A stretch of 9,465 bases of DNA from Trichodesmium sp. MAG_R04 (GCA_023356515.1 JAKQYG010000131.1:1-9465), one strand, 5' to 3'. Positions 1-7,043 are shown, numbered from the stretch's first letter. Translations and numbers: made by a program. The notes: generated from the letters alone by a model not told the origin.

Positions 1-3000
1 CAGAAAATAAAGCCATTATTGCATCGCCAATGTACTTGTCGATAAAACCTTGATTCTCTAAAATTGCCGGTTCCATACATGAGAAAAAGGAATTAATAAA
101 GCGAAAATTCTCCTCGGGAGTCATGGCTTCCGACATCGTAGTAAAATTACGAACATCAGAAAATAAAACTGACATTTCTAATTGTACATGGTCGCCTAAC
201 TCTACATCAATAATGGTTTTTTTATCCAATAATTCAAGGAACTGTCTAGGAACAAAATGTTCATAAGCCATGTTAAGTTGAAATAGTTCGTTAGTAAAAC
301 GTTTTTGAGCGACTTCAGCTTTTTTCCGTTCTGTAATGTCTATAAAAGAATTAATAGCGTAAATAATCTTTTCTTGTTGATCATAAATAGGAGCAGAAAA
401 ACTTTCCAGAGGAATTATCTGCTCGCCTTTGCGAACATAAATATTTTCCGTTGTCAAACTTTCCCCTTGTAAAGCTCGGATAATAGGCAGCTCATCTGTT
501 GGGTATTCTTGACTTGTGTTAAGTTTATAAAACTGATAAGTTGATGCAAATTGTTCTGATGTGATATCTGATATTACTTCCTTACCCAATAATTCCTTGG
601 CAACTTGGTTAAAGTAGTAGGGATGACCAGCAGCATCTATAATTGCCACACCTACTGGCAAAGCATTGAGAAATTGAGCCAACCTATTTTCATTTTCCCT
701 GACTTGCGAATAAAGTCTTGAATTGTCAATAGAGATAGCCGCTTGAGCAGACAGTATATTTAAAAGTTCGACTCGTTCTGAAGTAAATGCACCTGTGGTT
801 AAATTATTCTCTAAATAAATAATTCCTCTTAATTCACTTTGATTAATTAAAGGAGTACAGAGAATTGATTTACTTTGTGTAGCAATAATATAAGGGTCAT
901 TAATAAATTCTCCTTCCTCGGTTGCATTCTTGAGAATAACATTGTTTTGAGTGCGGAGTACATAATTGATAATCCTCGTTGGTAAAACAGGAATTGATGT
1001 TTCTGGGTCGACAAATTCTATGGGAATTGACTGCAAAATAGTCGTTTGTTCGCTATATAATGTTCCTTGAGCTTCTATCACCAAATTTCCTTGATTGTTG
1101 AAAATTATAAAACCTTTTTGTGCTCCAGCATTTTCAATTATAATTTTCATTAAAATTTTTAGAAGTTTTTCTAGTTGGATTTCACCAGAAATTGCTTGAG
1201 ATGCTTTAATAAAAGTTGTTAAGTCTAAGAGTTCTGCTCTACTGGTGGAAGAATAAAATACCATGCTAGATGTTCCCCCAAATTTTCCTTTTTTAGGTAG
1301 CATTTCTGAGAGTAGCTGAGGATATTTTTCTACTAAATTATTCACTTTGCGTTGCGCACCCCAAACGTGGTAGTTGTAGTAGGCTTCTTTCAGATAAAGT
1401 TTAGCAATTTTCCGATTACCTCTTCTTAACCAAAACTTACCCGCTAATTCATTAGCCAGTGCTTGATTATTAATAAATTTATTTTCTTGAGCTGATTCTA
1501 TAGCTTGATCATACAAGTCAATTGCATCTAATTCTTTTCCACAAATACATGATATTTCTGCTGCCACTAATAAGTATTTATGGAGATAATTTTCTGGGCA
1601 ATTATCTGCCCATATTTTTATTTTTTGTTGATTGATTGTTAAAATTTGCCAATATTCTTTTTGTTCTGAGGAATTAGCACTATGATATAGAGCAGTTAAA
1701 GTCAAAGAATAGTAGAAATAATATTCTGATTCATTAACCTGAGTAGAAATAAAATCTATAGTTTTTTGAGTTTCTCTGGCTATCTCTAAAGCGCTGACAT
1801 AGTCTCCATAGAGATATGAAATTTGTGTTTTGAAGATATTGTAGTTACTGATTGATGGGAAAAAGGCATTTTTTTTCAAGAACTGGATACACTCTATTTC
1901 GTCGAATTCATCTTTATTGAATGAAAACTTATCTTTAGTTAAGCCTTGTAAGTTAAAAATAAAGTACTGATAGATTTGATGAGTGCTAACAAAAACATAG
2001 TTCTTGATTTTTCGAGCCCAATCTAAATATTTATTAGATTCTTCTAGGATGCTTTTTAAGTTATCACCAATTACAATTCTCTGCAGAATTATATGATGAG
2101 AATTATAACAAGCATAAGTAAAATCTCCAGTTTCTAATGAAGCTTGATAGCCTTTCTTGTTGATATTAATACTTTCTCTAATAGAAGTTTTCCAATGACT
2201 AACATGGCCACCAAATACATTGAAAACCTTACCAGCAAACCTAACATTATGATACTTATCCATAAGCTTTAAACTTAATTGACAAAACTCATAAGCCAAA
2301 TCATATTCCATCAATTTCTTAAGAGCAAAAAGACTCCAGGCTACATATCCAAAAAGTGAAGCATCAGAATGACCATATTTAATGGATAAGTTGACCATTT
2401 TCAATGTTAATAAAGCACCCACATCTAGGTTGCAAATATAAGAAGGCGCAATCCCATTAACTAATAGATTCATGCAAGCTTGTATTTCTGGATCAGTCAT
2501 CTCTGGAGCATTAATTAAATCTGCTATTTTTACCCGATTCAAATTGGCTTTGTATATTTCTAATTCTCTGTCAAATTCAGCTAAAATTTCTTTTTGTTTA
2601 GACCCCGATATATTAATACCAAAAATTTTTAAAGTTTCCAAGCAAAGCCGCAAGTTCTCTTCAACTTCTCCTTGATTCTCATATAAAACAAGACGAAGGC
2701 ACTGAATCTCAGCTTTTTCTAAGTCAGATTTCGTTCGCTCTAGAAGGAACTCAAACATTTCTTCTGCTTGTTGGAAATCTCCGCAAAGATATTGACATTC
2801 TGAGCTTTCTCTATATAAAACAAAGGTAAGCTGATAGTCTTTTTGCCAACTATTTTCTGGCATAATTTCTATGGCTTTCTGAAAATATCTTAAAGCGGCT
2901 TTATAGGCCGTTGAATGTTTGGCTTTTTTCCCCGCCTTTAAGTTCAATTTAGCTAACTCATAGATTTCTCCCTCGTCTTCAATTAACTCTGCTCCTTCAT

Positions 3001-5209
3001 TGAGATGATTCACCATAGCAAATAACTTTTCTTCTAAGTTAGATTTCCTAGTATCATTCTTGAGCAACCTACCAATTTTTAAATTAGTTTTTTTTCTGGC
3101 TGTCTCAGGAATTAGTACATAAGCACCTTGCTGGATGCGATCATGCAAAAACTTGTAGTCAATGTTTAAATATTTTTCTGAATTTAGAAGTGACTTGTTT
3201 GCCATGACTAAAGGAATTTTATAGTTATCATTTAAAGACAAAACCATACCAGCTTTCAAAGCTTCCCAAAGTTCTGATGCAGTTTCTTCTAAAGATTTTT
3301 CGTTAATAATAGATAAGGTATCTAAATCAAATTTATTGCCAATGCAGGCAGCTAGTTTTAATAAATTTTGTGTTTTCTTACTAAGTGTCTGAATTTTACC
3401 AATTGTTAAATCTACTACGTTATCGGTAATGTCAATTTTGTAAATTTTCTCTATATCCCACTCCCAAGTGCTACTATTAAAGTTGAAGGTAAGCAGATTA
3501 TTTACATATAGAGTTTGCAAAAGCTGGTTTAAGAAAAAAGGATTGCCATTAGTTTTTTCTAAACATAATTGTGCTAAAGGTAGAGCTTTTTCCCAGTCAC
3601 AATGAAGCATATCAGTAATCAACTGATTAACATGATTTAAAGCTAGGGCTCGGATGGATATCGTGGTAATTGTAGTTGCAGTTTTTTTGATTTCATTTAG
3701 GATTAGCATTAAGAGATCAGAAGGATTGACTTCATTATCTCGATAAGCTCCAATAATCAATAAATATTTTTGTTCAACAGAGGACATTAACAGGTGAATA
3801 AAGTTCAGCGAAGCTGAATCTGACCATTGCAAGTCGTCTAGAAATAAAACTAAAGGATGTTCTGGTTGAGCAAAAATTTGAATAAAATCTTTAAAAACTA
3901 AATTAAAACGGTTTTGAGACTCGGCTGGGCTTAATTGATGAATAGAAGGTTGTTTACCTATAATCAATTCTACTTCAGGAATCACATTAATAATTATCTG
4001 CCCATTCATCCCCAGTGCCTTTAAAATTTTTTCTTTCCAAAGGGCAATTTTTTCTTCAGTTTCAGTTAACAACTGGCGAATTAATTGTTGAAAAGCTTGG
4101 ATTAAAGCAGCATAGGGAATATTGCGTTGATACTGATCAAACTTACCACTAATAAAGAAACCTCGTTGTTGCGCTATAGGTTTGTGAATTTCGTAGATGA
4201 TAGAGGATTTGCCAATACCAGAATAACCACTCACCACTACCATCTCTGTTTTTCCTTGACTGACTCGATCAAATGTGGTTATTAGGGTAGCAACTTCTTT
4301 TTCCCGACCGTAGAGTTTTTGTGGGATTTGCAATTGAGCTAATAAATCTTGCTGGCCAATAGTAAATGGAGAAATTTTACCTGTATTGAGCAATTGACCC
4401 AAACAGATTTCGAGATCTTTTCCGAGTCCTAAAGCAGTTTGATATCTATTTTCTGCTGTTTTAGATAGTAATTTCATTACAATGTCTGAAATTATCTTAG
4501 GAATTCCAGGATTTTTTTCGTAGGGAGGGACTGGTATCTTGGCAATATGATAATGAACAAATTCCATTGGATCATTACCTAAAAAGGGAATAGCTCCAGT
4601 CAGCATTTCGTAGAAAGTTGCACCTAGAGAATAGATATCTGTACGGTAATCAATTAATCTATTCATCCGACCTGTTTGTTCTGGAGACATATAAGCTAAT
4701 GTTCCTTCTAACAAATTCGGATTATCACTCGTCTGTCTTTCTTGTTCAAGCAAAGTTGAAATGCCAAAATCAATAATTTTCACTTCTCGAGTTTTCGGGT
4801 GAATGATAATATTACTTGGGTTGATATCTTTATGTATAATTTTATGTTGATGAATATCTGCTAGGCAGTTTGCTAGACTAATAGCTATTGGCAAAAAATC
4901 CCTCAATTCTAGTTTTTGATTTTTCAGAAATTCTACCAGAGATTCTCCCCCAAAATCTTCTAAAACCAATGCCAAACCATTATTGTATTTGTTTAGACTT
5001 ATGGCTTTGACTATTCCAGGTGAATCGAATTTTTTGATAATTTTATACTCATATTCTAATTTGGCTATATCTTTTATATTTGGATATTCATCCTTGAACA
5101 TTTTAAAAACAACTGGCTTAAGATCTCTTTTTCTAATGCCGCGATAAATAATTGTTTTTAGCTGTTCTTTAATAGTTGTTAAAATTTCGTATTCACTTAG
5201 ATCATCCAT
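1..5209 (-). CDS. Multidomain Ser/Thr kinase - AAA ATPase - GAF - PAS - class III nucleotide cyclase (C-terminus cut by window edge)
   Basis: Probable cytoplasmic signalling protein that senses through GAF/PAS and ATPase-TPR modules and has a cyclic-nucleotide-forming output. The frame stays open from ATG 5209 to base 1 (1736 codons); motifs checked along its length share this frame. Seen: kinase-like domain, residues about 8-265, with Lys36, HKDINPSN (126-133), DFG (147-149) and SPEQTGRMNR; ATPase from about 300, with Walker A GYSGIGKS (328-335) and a Walker-B-like LFLDDLQW (Asp458-459); helical TPR-like stretch, about 755-1310; GAF, about 1328-1495; PAS, about 1505-1625, ending in DITERKKAE; cyclase from about 1650. 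In the cyclase, FSDVRNFT (Asp1685) and DKYIGDAIM (Lys1725, Asp1729) supply both metal aspartates and the purine-contacting lysine. No membrane segment is evident. Related cyanobacterial proteins often end in a histidine kinase; this one ends in a cyclase. AMP versus GMP specificity cannot be settled because the rest of the domain is outside. No strong Shine-Dalgarno precedes the ATG, but homology to the kinase N-terminus begins a few residues in. Confidence 0.93.
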   Translation of the reverse strand, partial: MDDLSEYEILTTIKEQLKTIIYRGIRKRDLKPVVFKMFKDEYPNIKDIAKLEYEYKIIKKFDSPGIVKAISLNKYNNGLALVLEDFGGESLVEFLKNQKLELRDFLPIAISLANCLADIHQHKIIHKDINPSNIIIHPKTREVKIIDFGISTLLEQERQTSDNPNLLEGTLAYMSPEQTGRMNRLIDYRTDIYSLGATFYEMLTGAIPFLGNDPMEFVHYHIAKIPVPPYEKNPGIPKIISDIVMKLLSKTAENRYQTALGLGKDLEICLGQLLNTGKISPFTIGQQDLLAQLQIPQKLYGREKEVATLITTFDRVSQGKTEMVVVSGYSGIGKSSIIYEIHKPIAQQRGFFISGKFDQYQRNIPYAALIQAFQQLIRQLLTETEEKIALWKEKILKALGMNGQIIINVIPEVELIIGKQPSIHQLSPAESQNRFNLVFKDFIQIFAQPEHPLVLFLDDLQWSDSASLNFIHLLMSSVEQKYLLIIGAYRDNEVNPSDLLMLILNEIKKTATTITTISIRALALNHVNQLITDMLHCDWEKALPLAQLCLEKTNGNPFFLNQLLQTLYVNNLLTFNFNSSTWEWDIEKIYKIDITDNVVDLTIGKIQTLSKKTQNLLKLAACIGNKFDLDTLSIINEKSLEETASELWEALKAGMVLSLNDNYKIPLVMANKSLLNSEKYLNIDYKFLHDRIQQGAYVLIPETARKKTNLKIGRLLKNDTRKSNLEEKLFAMVNHLNEGAELIEDEGEIYELAKLNLKAGKKAKHSTAYKAALRYFQKAIEIMPENSWQKDYQLTFVLYRESSECQYLCGDFQQAEEMFEFLLERTKSDLEKAEIQCLRLVLYENQGEVEENLRLCLETLKIFGINISGSKQKEILAEFDRELEIYKANLNRVKIADLINAPEMTDPEIQACMNLLVNGIAPSYICNLDVGALLTLKMVNLSIKYGHSDASLFGYVAWSLFALKKLMEYDLAYEFCQLSLKLMDKYHNVRFAGKVFNVFGGHVSHWKTSIRESININKKGYQASLETGDFTYACYNSHHIILQRIVIGDNLKSILEESNKYLDWARKIKNYVFVSTHQIYQYFIFNLQGLTKDKFSFNKDEFDEIECIQFLKKNAFFPSISNYNIFKTQISYLYGDYVSALEIARETQKTIDFISTQVNESEYYFYYSLTLTALYHSANSSEQKEYWQILTINQQKIKIWADNCPENYLHKYLLVAAEISCICGKELDAIDLYDQAIESAQENKFINNQALANELAGKFWLRRGNRKIAKLYLKEAYYNYHVWGAQRKVNNLVEKYPQLLSEMLPKKGKFGGTSSMVFYSSTSRAELLDLTTFIKASQAISGEIQLEKLLKILMKIIIENAGAQKGFIIFNNQGNLVIEAQGTLYSEQTTILQSIPIEFVDPETSIPVLPTRIINYVLRTQNNVILKNATEEGEFINDPYIIATQSKSILCTPLINQSELRGIIYLENNLTTGAFTSERVELLNILSAQAAISIDNSRLYSQVRENENRLAQFLNALPVGVAIIDAAGHPYYFNQVAKELLGKEVISDITSEQFASTYQFYKLNTSQEYPTDELPIIRALQGESLTTENIYVRKGEQIIPLESFSAPIYDQQEKIIYAINSFIDITERKKAEVAQKRFTNELFQLNMAYEHFVPRQFLELLDKKTIIDVELGDHVQLEMSVLFSDVRNFTTMSEAMTPEENFRFINSFFSCMEPAILENQGFIDKYIGDAIMALFS

Positions 5210-5264
5210 AACTTTTACTTTGTCAAAACTAGTAATTTTATTTCATCAGGACCTGCGCTAAGAC

Positions 5265-5270
5265 ATTATA
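5265..5270 (-). promoter_or_regulatory. Possible -10 box of the kinase-cyclase gene
   Basis: The minus strand reads TATAAT here, a perfect -10 hexamer about 55 bp upstream of the ATG at 5209. The hexamer 17 bp further upstream (CGGCTA) is not a good -35 box, so an activator or an alternative sigma factor would be needed if this site is used. It lies outside the IS1 relic, between the relic and the gene. Inferred from position and sequence only. Confidence 0.35.
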
Positions 5271-5303
5271 TCTAGCACTTAGTAATTTAGCCGATTGCTT
5301 TCT

Positions 5304-5414
5304 TTACTCTTTAGTCCCCATTCCAATCTCTATTTTCCCTAACTCCCATAACATTTTTTGTTGTTTTTCAGGTAGTCCTGCATAGTAATCGTTAAGTATA
5401 AATTGTGTCATCAT
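5304..5414 (-). other. Short ORF (36 codons) running out of the IS1 relic end into flanking DNA; probably not a gene
   Basis: Two consecutive ATG codons at 5414 and 5411 open a 36-codon frame ending in TAA at 5304-5306. Its first part reads through the end of the transposase pseudogene and the terminal inverted repeat (residues LNDYYAGLP are encoded by the repeat). The last 21 codons, with EKQQKMLWELGKIEIGMGTK, lie outside the element and look protein-like (mixed charged and hydrophobic residues). I do not recognise a family. It may be the tail of an older gene into which the element inserted, or chance. No ribosome binding site is visible. Confidence 0.2.
5371..5389 (+). repeat. Terminal inverted repeat of IS1 relic (transposase 3' end)
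   Basis: Reads GGTAGTCCTGCATAGTAAT inward from the outer edge. It matches the reverse complement of 5754-5772 (GCTAGTCTTGCATAGTAAT) at 17 of 19 positions. Beyond this core a weaker match continues inward (CGTTAAG-TAT against GG-TAAGATAT), allowing small gaps. Confidence 0.8.
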
Positions 5415-5707
5415 AATGATTTATGAACTCCCATATAGCTCCAATTTGACTACTTAACTTTTGTAGCCATCTTTCGGAAACACCAGTAATTCTAGCCTTC
5501 CCGTAGCCTCCCCCAGGGAACCACAGCCAATGCTAATCATTCTAGCAATATTTTATCAATCAATCTTCCTGTGGCCTTATCAATAGGCTGTCTGCTAGTA
5601 TTTTACACAAATTGTCGGCCAAAATCCTAACAACGGAAGCGAGGTTTACCATAGTGAGTATGTCCATACTTTATAATTTTAGTAGACTGGTATTTAGGAC
5701 AATTCAT
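5392..5707 (-). pseudogene. IS1-family transposase pseudogene (three stops, small insertion, large internal deletion)
   Basis: ATG at 5707 opens MNCPKYQSTKIIKYGHTHYG, followed by KPRFRC-stop-DFGRQFV-stop-NTSRQP and IDKATGRLIDKILLE-stop-LALA. This matches the N-terminal zinc-ribbon and helical region of cyanobacterial IS1 transposases. In-frame stops lie at 5627-5629 (TAG), 5603-5605 (TAA) and 5537-5539 (TGA). Two ribbon cysteines appear lost: CPKY where CPKC is usual, and DFG where DCG is usual. After a 28-bp interruption (5497-5524) the frame shifts and resumes as ARITGVSERWLQ, the helix-turn-helix motif. It then jumps directly to KLSSQIGAIWEFINHYD, which resembles the extreme C-terminus of the family, and ends at TAA 5392-5394. 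The DDE catalytic core between these blocks is absent. About 105 codons remain, against roughly 230 in intact relatives (from memory). Non-functional. Confidence 0.85.
5497..5524. repeat. Short GC-rich palindromic insertion within the transposase pseudogene
   Basis: Between the codons for LALA and ARITG an intact IS1 transposase needs about 6 nt (two residues, usually GI), but 28 nt are present. The extra DNA is GC-rich, unlike its surroundings, and forms a small inverted repeat: TTCCC at 5498-5502 pairs with GGGAA at 5516-5520 around a 13-nt loop. The core CGTAGCCTCC (5502-5511) also occurs at 7596-7605 beside a HIP1 site. It resembles the short interspersed palindromes common in Nostoc-type genomes; that resemblance is from memory and unverified. 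Confidence 0.55.
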
Positions 5708-5753
5708 CTCTACAAACTGAACTTTATTACTCTAAAATATCTAATATCTTACC

Positions 5754-5772
5754 ATTACTATGCAAGACTAGC
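5754..5772 (-). repeat. Terminal inverted repeat of IS1 relic (transposase 5' end)
   Basis: Partner of the repeat at 5371-5389, with two mismatches in 19. It lies 46 bp upstream of the pseudogene ATG (5707), a normal distance between an IS end and its transposase start. Confidence 0.8.
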
Positions 5773-5832
5773 AAATATCCTATGCCAAGTTTCAAAAATA
5801 ATGCTACACTTGTGCACACAAAACTCTACTCT

Positions 5833-5848
5833 TTACTTCCTTACTTCC
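5833..5848 (+). repeat. Two tandem copies of TTACTTCC
   Basis: TTACTTCC occurs twice without a gap at 5833-5840 and 5841-5848, in the 142-bp stretch between the IS relic and the glycosyltransferase. It could be an operator-like direct repeat upstream of the possible promoter or simple sequence drift. Nothing else of note is seen in 5773-5914 apart from the promoter and ribosome-binding sites listed separately. Confidence 0.3.
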
Positions 5849-5876
5849 AATATGTAACAAGACCTTTGATATTTGG

Positions 5877-5882
5877 TATTAT
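5877..5882 (+). promoter_or_regulatory. Possible -10 box of the glycosyltransferase gene
   Basis: TATTAT lies 32 bp upstream of the ATG at 5915, the right place for a promoter of this first gene on the plus strand. No convincing TTGACA-like hexamer is present 16-18 bp upstream, and the region is AT-rich, so similar hexamers are expected by chance. Weak call. Confidence 0.25.
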
Positions 5883-5901
5883 AGGTATATTTGTATTCAT
5901 C

Positions 5902-5905
5902 AGGA
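5902..5905 (+). promoter_or_regulatory. Ribosome binding site that favours the ATG at 5915
   Basis: AGGA sits 9 nt before ATG 5915. It supports that codon over the in-frame TTG at 5891, which would add eight residues (YSSGIIF region) and lacks its own Shine-Dalgarno. Family 2 glycosyltransferases normally start only a few residues before the VSVIIPVYN strand, which also favours 5915. Confidence 0.55.
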
Positions 5906-5914
5906 ATAATATTT

Positions 5915-6919
5915 ATGTCAGCTACTACTACCATACCACGAGTCAGTGTAATTATACCCGTATATAATTGCGATGGATATATTAGTCAAGCTATAGACAG
6001 CATTTTAGCCCAAACCTATCAATCTTATGAAATTATTGTGATTGATGATGGTTCTACAGACAATACCCGCAAGGCCATGGAACCTTATATGGAGACGATC
6101 CATTATGTATATCAAGAAAATCAAGGTGTTTCAGCTGCGAGGAATCATGGCATTGATTTGGCACGGGGAGAATTAATCGCTTTTTTGGATGCAGATGATT
6201 TTTTCCTACCGGATAAACTAACTGCTCAAGTGAGAGTATTTGACGCCCAACCAAATTTAGGAATTGTTCACAGTGGTTGGCGTAGAGTAAATCAGCAGGG
6301 TGAAACTATTAAGGATGAAACGCCTTGGGATTATGTGCCTAAGTTGAATTTAGAGGGGTGGTTACGGTGGAAGCCCATTGGTACAATGGGTACTTTGATG
6401 TTTCGACGAGATTGGTTGCAGCAGGTAGGAAGTTTTGAGCCAGGATTAAGTCAAGCAGAGGATGTAGATTTGGTATTGCGTTTATCTGTAAAGGGTTGTG
6501 AAGCCGAGTGGTTGCGACAGTCTACTGTTTGTTATCGTCAGCATGACCGGAATACTATGCGGGATGGAGTGTCGCAAGCGCGATCTATTAATTGGGTTTT
6601 GGATAAGTTTTTTGCCTCTAGGGAGTCTCTACCCTTGGGAATTAGTTTATTTGAAAAACAGGTGCGCTACAATACTTTGGTTTGGAGTTCGTGGTATTTG
6701 TACTATACGGGTTTTTATTCTGAAATGGTGGAGTATTTACAAAAGTCTTGGCAATATACTCCTTTTTTACCTGTGGGAACGGTAATTAATTGGATTGAAA
6801 GTTTTACAGGATTTTCTGAGAATATGGGGGATGATTTAGATGCTGACAAATTGGCGAAAACTGATGAATGGCAACGGTTAATGGATTGGGTGATTAGTAA
6901 TAGTGCAGCTAACTACTAA
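5915..6919 (+). CDS. Family 2 (GT-A fold) glycosyltransferase
   Basis: Predicted to transfer a sugar from a nucleotide-sugar donor to an unknown acceptor, probably in polysaccharide, lipid or protein glycosylation at the cytoplasmic side. The 334-residue protein begins with the canonical nucleotide-binding strand VSVIIPVYN (10-18). It continues with YEIIVIDDGSTDNT (38-51), QGVSAARNHGI (70-80), FLDADDFFLPDKL with the metal-binding DAD motif (92-94), a hydrophobic GTMGTLMFRRDWL acceptor-side segment (156-168) and the AEDVDLVLRL block (181-190), whose Glu-Asp probably includes the catalytic base. A QHDRN motif follows. The remaining C-terminal 100 or so residues are helical and carry no transmembrane segment, so it is probably soluble or peripheral. 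It stands alone: no sugar-synthesis or export gene is next to it, so donor and acceptor cannot be inferred. All key motifs are intact. The product is certain at family level only. Confidence 0.93.
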   Translation: MSATTTIPRVSVIIPVYNCDGYISQAIDSILAQTYQSYEIIVIDDGSTDNTRKAMEPYMETIHYVYQENQGVSAARNHGIDLARGELIAFLDADDFFLPDKLTAQVRVFDAQPNLGIVHSGWRRVNQQGETIKDETPWDYVPKLNLEGWLRWKPIGTMGTLMFRRDWLQQVGSFEPGLSQAEDVDLVLRLSVKGCEAEWLRQSTVCYRQHDRNTMRDGVSQARSINWVLDKFFASRESLPLGISLFEKQVRYNTLVWSSWYLYYTGFYSEMVEYLQKSWQYTPFLPVGTVINWIESFTGFSENMGDDLDADKLAKTDEWQRLMDWVISNSAANY

Positions 6920-6930
6920 AGTAAAATAAT

Positions 6931-6980
6931 CGGAACAAAGTTGAGATAATTCTCAATTCTGTGTAATTATTTTTGTTCCG
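6931..6980. terminator. Nested inverted repeat between convergent genes, likely bidirectional terminator
   Basis: CGGAACAAA (6931-6939) and TTTGTTCCG (6972-6980) are perfect 9-bp arms. Inside them, TTGAGA-TAAT-TCTCAA (6941-6956) forms a second hairpin, extendable by a G-T and an A-T pair. It begins 12 bp after the glycosyltransferase stop and lies 64 bp beyond the putA stop on the other strand. There is no clean T-run directly after the outer stem on the plus strand, but the inner hairpin is followed within about 14 nt by TTATTTTT. Position and symmetry suggest transcription termination or mRNA 3'-end protection for both genes. Confidence 0.55.
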
Positions 6981-7007
6981 ACTCCCGTCCTGGCTTCACT
7001 GAGTAGA

Positions 7008-7025
7008 GAGGTTCTATGCAACCTC
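7008..7025 (-). terminator. Small hairpin after the putA stop codon
   Basis: GAGGTT and AACCTC form a 6-bp stem around a 6-nt loop, 18 bp past the putA stop on the minus strand. No T-tract follows, so it is a weak terminator candidate; it could act together with the nested repeat at 6931-6980. Confidence 0.3.
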
Positions 7026-7043
7026 CCACAATTTAATCTAATT

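Larger units (their letters stand above)
5371..5772 (-). mobile_element. Degenerate, internally deleted IS1-family insertion sequence (402-bp relic)
   Basis: Imperfect terminal inverted repeats at 5371-5389 and 5754-5772 bound a decayed transposase reading frame on the minus strand. The transposase stop codon at 5392-5394 falls just inside one terminal repeat, as expected for IS1-type elements, in which the gene nearly reaches the right end. One outer end begins GGTAGT, similar to the GGT start of classical IS1. Intact single-ORF relatives are, from memory, roughly twice this length; the missing part is the central catalytic region. Comparing about 9 bp outside each end shows no matching target-site duplication, so the copy is old or its flanks have changed. 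It cannot transpose by itself, although paired ends could in principle be mobilised by a related transposase. Confidence 0.8.

Noticed and set aside
2472..2675. 67-codon plus-strand ORF inside the kinase-cyclase gene
   Set aside because: It is antisense to a frame that encodes recognised domains on both sides; no independent support.
5221..5226. Minus-strand TTGACA just before the kinase-cyclase ATG as a -35 box
   Set aside because: It is only 11 nt from the start codon, leaving no room for a -10 box and transcription start.
5812..5824. TGTGCACA palindrome as a CRP-like operator
   Set aside because: It is an 8-bp palindrome without the TGTGA-N6-TCACA spacing of CRP-type sites; too short to support.
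5612..5857. 81-codon plus-strand ORF upstream of the glycosyltransferase
   Set aside because: It runs antisense through the first third of the IS1 pseudogene and across its terminal repeat, and has no motif or ribosome binding site.
5891..5914. TTG start giving a longer glycosyltransferase
   Set aside because: The AGGA 9 nt before ATG 5915 and the usual family N-terminus favour the shorter form.
5782..5967. 61-codon plus-strand ORF overlapping the glycosyltransferase start
   Set aside because: It ends out of frame inside the glycosyltransferase and shows no recognisable content.
6054..6785. ORFs within the glycosyltransferase in other frames (6054-6254 minus, 6498-6785 plus)
   Set aside because: They overlap the conserved glycosyltransferase frame and have no recognisable motifs.
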